A DNA stretch of 64,000 nucleotides, taken from Herbaspirillum sp. ASV7 (GTDB lineage Bacteria > Pseudomonadota > Gammaproteobacteria > Burkholderiales > Burkholderiaceae_D). The notes beneath the pieces were generated by a model. It searched no databases and was not told where the DNA came from. It saw only the letters and a program-made list of their open reading frames with translations. Positions within the stretch are counted from its first letter, which is position 1; every line of letters begins with the position of its first letter. Positions 62,849-64,000 of this stretch are shown in pieces. Both the position numbers and the translations under genes were made by a program. The DNA lies in the NCBI RefSeq assembly GCF_016429215.1, contig NZ_JAELUH010000006.1, forward strand, positions 1 through 64,000, given 5' to 3'.

Positions 62849-62956
62849 ATGAATAAAAAGAGAGGTCATCACCCACACTCTGCGCCCCCATCGTCCCTGC
62901 CATGGCTGCTCTTGGAGGTCTGCTCGAAAGCCGTTTTTGGAGGATTGCACACATGA
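62849..62956 (+). CDS. Candidate small protein, coupled to the next gene
   Basis: 35 residues: MNKKRGHHPHSAPPSSLPWLL and a hydrophobic end (LEVCSKAVFGGLHT). AAAGG lies about 9 bases upstream of the ATG. Its stop overlaps the next ATG (ATGA), as do the next two genes. This layout, not the protein sequence, is the argument for it. It may be only a translated leader. Confidence 0.4.
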   Translation: MNKKRGHHPHSAPPSSLPWLLLEVCSKAVFGGLHT

Positions 62957-63561
62957 GCATGAATCGCCCTCTCGGCCGATGGCAGCGCCTGATAGACAAG
63001 ATCTCCGGACCGCCACCCAATGAAGCGGTGCTGGCCACGCGCAAGGGAAAACCATTCTGGCGTCGACACCCTCAGTTTTCGTGGGGAATGCTCCTCTCCA
63101 TTGTGTTCATCATCCTCCCGGAGTGCGTCAATCAATGGAACCGTGTGCCTGATCCGGCCACCCTGCAGACTTTGCAGGTGCGTCTCCTGTACACCCAACT
63201 GACAGAACCGCATCTCTTCGTCGAGTTGCCCGATGGCGAGCGACGTCAGATGGAGTGGCCGATAACTATCAGCTTACGTGGCAGATTCCGGACTTATGTT
63301 TGGACCGACGCTCAGCGACAGAGCCTGCCGGGATGCTTGGCCACAGTACAAGGTGCTCCGCTAAAGCTTACACCCACCGAACGGTTTCGAGTATGGGCCC
63401 TTGATTGCCCTGAAAAAAATATCAGCATCAGTTTCGACACAACAAGCAAACCTTTCCCGCAAGACCTAGCAGACAGGCTAGTGATTGGATTAGTTTTTTT
63501 TATCCCCTACTGTCTTTTTTATGTAGTCATTTTTCTTCGTGAGAAAAGAGGTCATCTATGA
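62953..63561 (+). CDS. Membrane protein with two TM segments and a soluble middle domain
   Basis: 202 residues, start at 62953 with GGAGGA about 10 bases before. TM near 42-59 (FSWGMLLSIVFIILPEC), a soluble part of about 110 residues that should be periplasmic (VQLRLLYTQLTEPHLFVELPDGERRQMEWPITISLRGRF...), TM near 175-195 (LVIGLVFFIPYCLFYVVIFL). No family is recognised. Tail-overlap ATGA with the next gene. The layout is reminiscent of inner-membrane immunity proteins, but this is only inference. Confidence 0.65.
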   Translation: MSMNRPLGRWQRLIDKISGPPPNEAVLATRKGKPFWRRHPQFSWGMLLSIVFIILPECVNQWNRVPDPATLQTLQVRLLYTQLTEPHLFVELPDGERRQMEWPITISLRGRFRTYVWTDAQRQSLPGCLATVQGAPLKLTPTERFRVWALDCPEKNISISFDTTSKPFPQDLADRLVIGLVFFIPYCLFYVVIFLREKRGHL

Positions 63562-64000
63562 GCAATGAGAATATTGCATTAATAATTCTGACTGGTGGAT
63601 TTGGCGCGCCTCTGAATGCCGCCAATGTCGGCGCGGGCACAAAAAACCCTGACGGCAGCTTCAACACCACCGGCACGGTAATCGGGATCGCGCAAACCAC
63701 TCACTCGGTAGTGGAATTTTCCACCATAGGTAGTAGGGCGGCGAAATATATGCCAGGAGCTGGGGGTGTATTGGGTTTCCTGGGCGCCCTGGATAGCGGC
63801 CATAAGATTTTCAACGCCAACAAGCTCGGCACTCCCATCCAGCACTCCGACATCGCAGGCGTAATTGGCGGCGTGGCATCGGTGATCGGCGCAGGCGCAG
63901 CACTCATCACCGTGGGCGGAGCGGTCATTCCCCTGGTCGCGACCGTAGGTGCAATCGCAACCGTAGTAGGGGTAGGCGCAAGCGCCTATCAGTTGGTCGC
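63558..64000 (+). CDS. Gly/Ala-rich protein, 5' part (runs off window)
   Basis: 147 visible codons from the ATG that overlaps the preceding stop. The sequence starts MSNENIALIILTGGFGAPLNA, has NPDGSFNTTGTVIG, then hydrophobic Gly/Ala/Val stretches (AGVIGGVASVIGAGAALITVGGAVI, ATVGAIATVVGVGASAYQL) that may form a membrane hairpin. No stop before 64000, so the gene is longer. I do not recognise a family. N-termini with such hydrophobic glycine zippers occur in membrane-active toxins and effectors, but also in other proteins. Confidence 0.6.
   Translation, partial: MSNENIALIILTGGFGAPLNAANVGAGTKNPDGSFNTTGTVIGIAQTTHSVVEFSTIGSRAAKYMPGAGGVLGFLGALDSGHKIFNANKLGTPIQHSDIAGVIGGVASVIGAGAALITVGGAVIPLVATVGAIATVVGVGASAYQLV

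Overview
The window looks like the end of an assembled contig from a GC-rich betaproteobacterium of the Oxalobacteraceae, most likely Herbaspirillum. The reasons are the flhDC master flagellar regulator genes (beta/gamma type), a class I phaC-phaB-phaR polyhydroxybutyrate locus, an excellent match to the PhbF/PhaR operator motif I recall from H. seropedicae, and typical Burkholderiales neighbourhoods (rluD-pgeF-bamD, mfd-serB-ispDF). The species assignment is inference. The first 97 bases are not genomic: a poly-C run is followed by a complete Nextera transposase adapter, and motA is cut off there.

Layout. 98-2433 (minus): motility block flhD-flhC-membrane methyltransferase-motA, with a 613-bp AT-rich control region upstream of flhD that holds a strong palindrome. 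3047-6140: metC, a small secreted protein and rimO. 6382-10061: PHB regulation and synthesis (phaR, phaB, phaC). 10119-23254: mostly housekeeping genes (TauE-like permease with a divergent LysR regulator, pgeF, rluD, bamD, yaaA), one methyl-accepting chemotaxis protein, a winged-helix/PIN-domain gene pair, an aminotransferase, a YfcG-type GST and a GAF-PAS-PAS-GGDEF cyclase. 23467-32422: a MaoC-like hydratase, then a complete Wsp surface-sensing operon, wspA-B-C-D-E-F-R, all on the minus strand and mostly coupled by 4-base overlaps; it feeds a c-di-GMP cyclase. 32607-43099: a membrane protein, serB, mfd, ispD-ispF, a cold-shock gene with a long leader, malate synthase with a divergent LysR gene, and a MipA-type porin-like protein. 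43116-46505: a two-component system whose kinase gene runs tail-to-tail into a beta-lactamase-fold hydrolase gene.

The most interesting part is the right third. A stand-alone HerA-type ATPase (46996-48786) is followed by a tightly overlapped type IVb pilus operon (48961-62285): three different prepilins sharing a cysteine signature, a TcpQ-like protein, a PilN secretin lipoprotein with a poly-glycine linker, PilO, PilP, the PilQ ATPase, PilR, a 774-residue PilV-like tip protein with an unusual pilin-like leader, a small membrane protein, a PilT lytic transglycosylase and the prepilin peptidase. This is enough for assembly of a pilus of the R64/TCP/BFP type.

After the pilus genes the base composition falls. 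A set of unrecognised membrane/small genes (62345-63561) runs, with stop-start overlaps, into a Gly/Ala-rich open gene that leaves the window (63558-64000). This set is a candidate for an uncharacterised secreted-effector or immunity-type cassette; that function is a guess from layout only. No tRNA, rRNA, CRISPR array or insertion sequence was seen.
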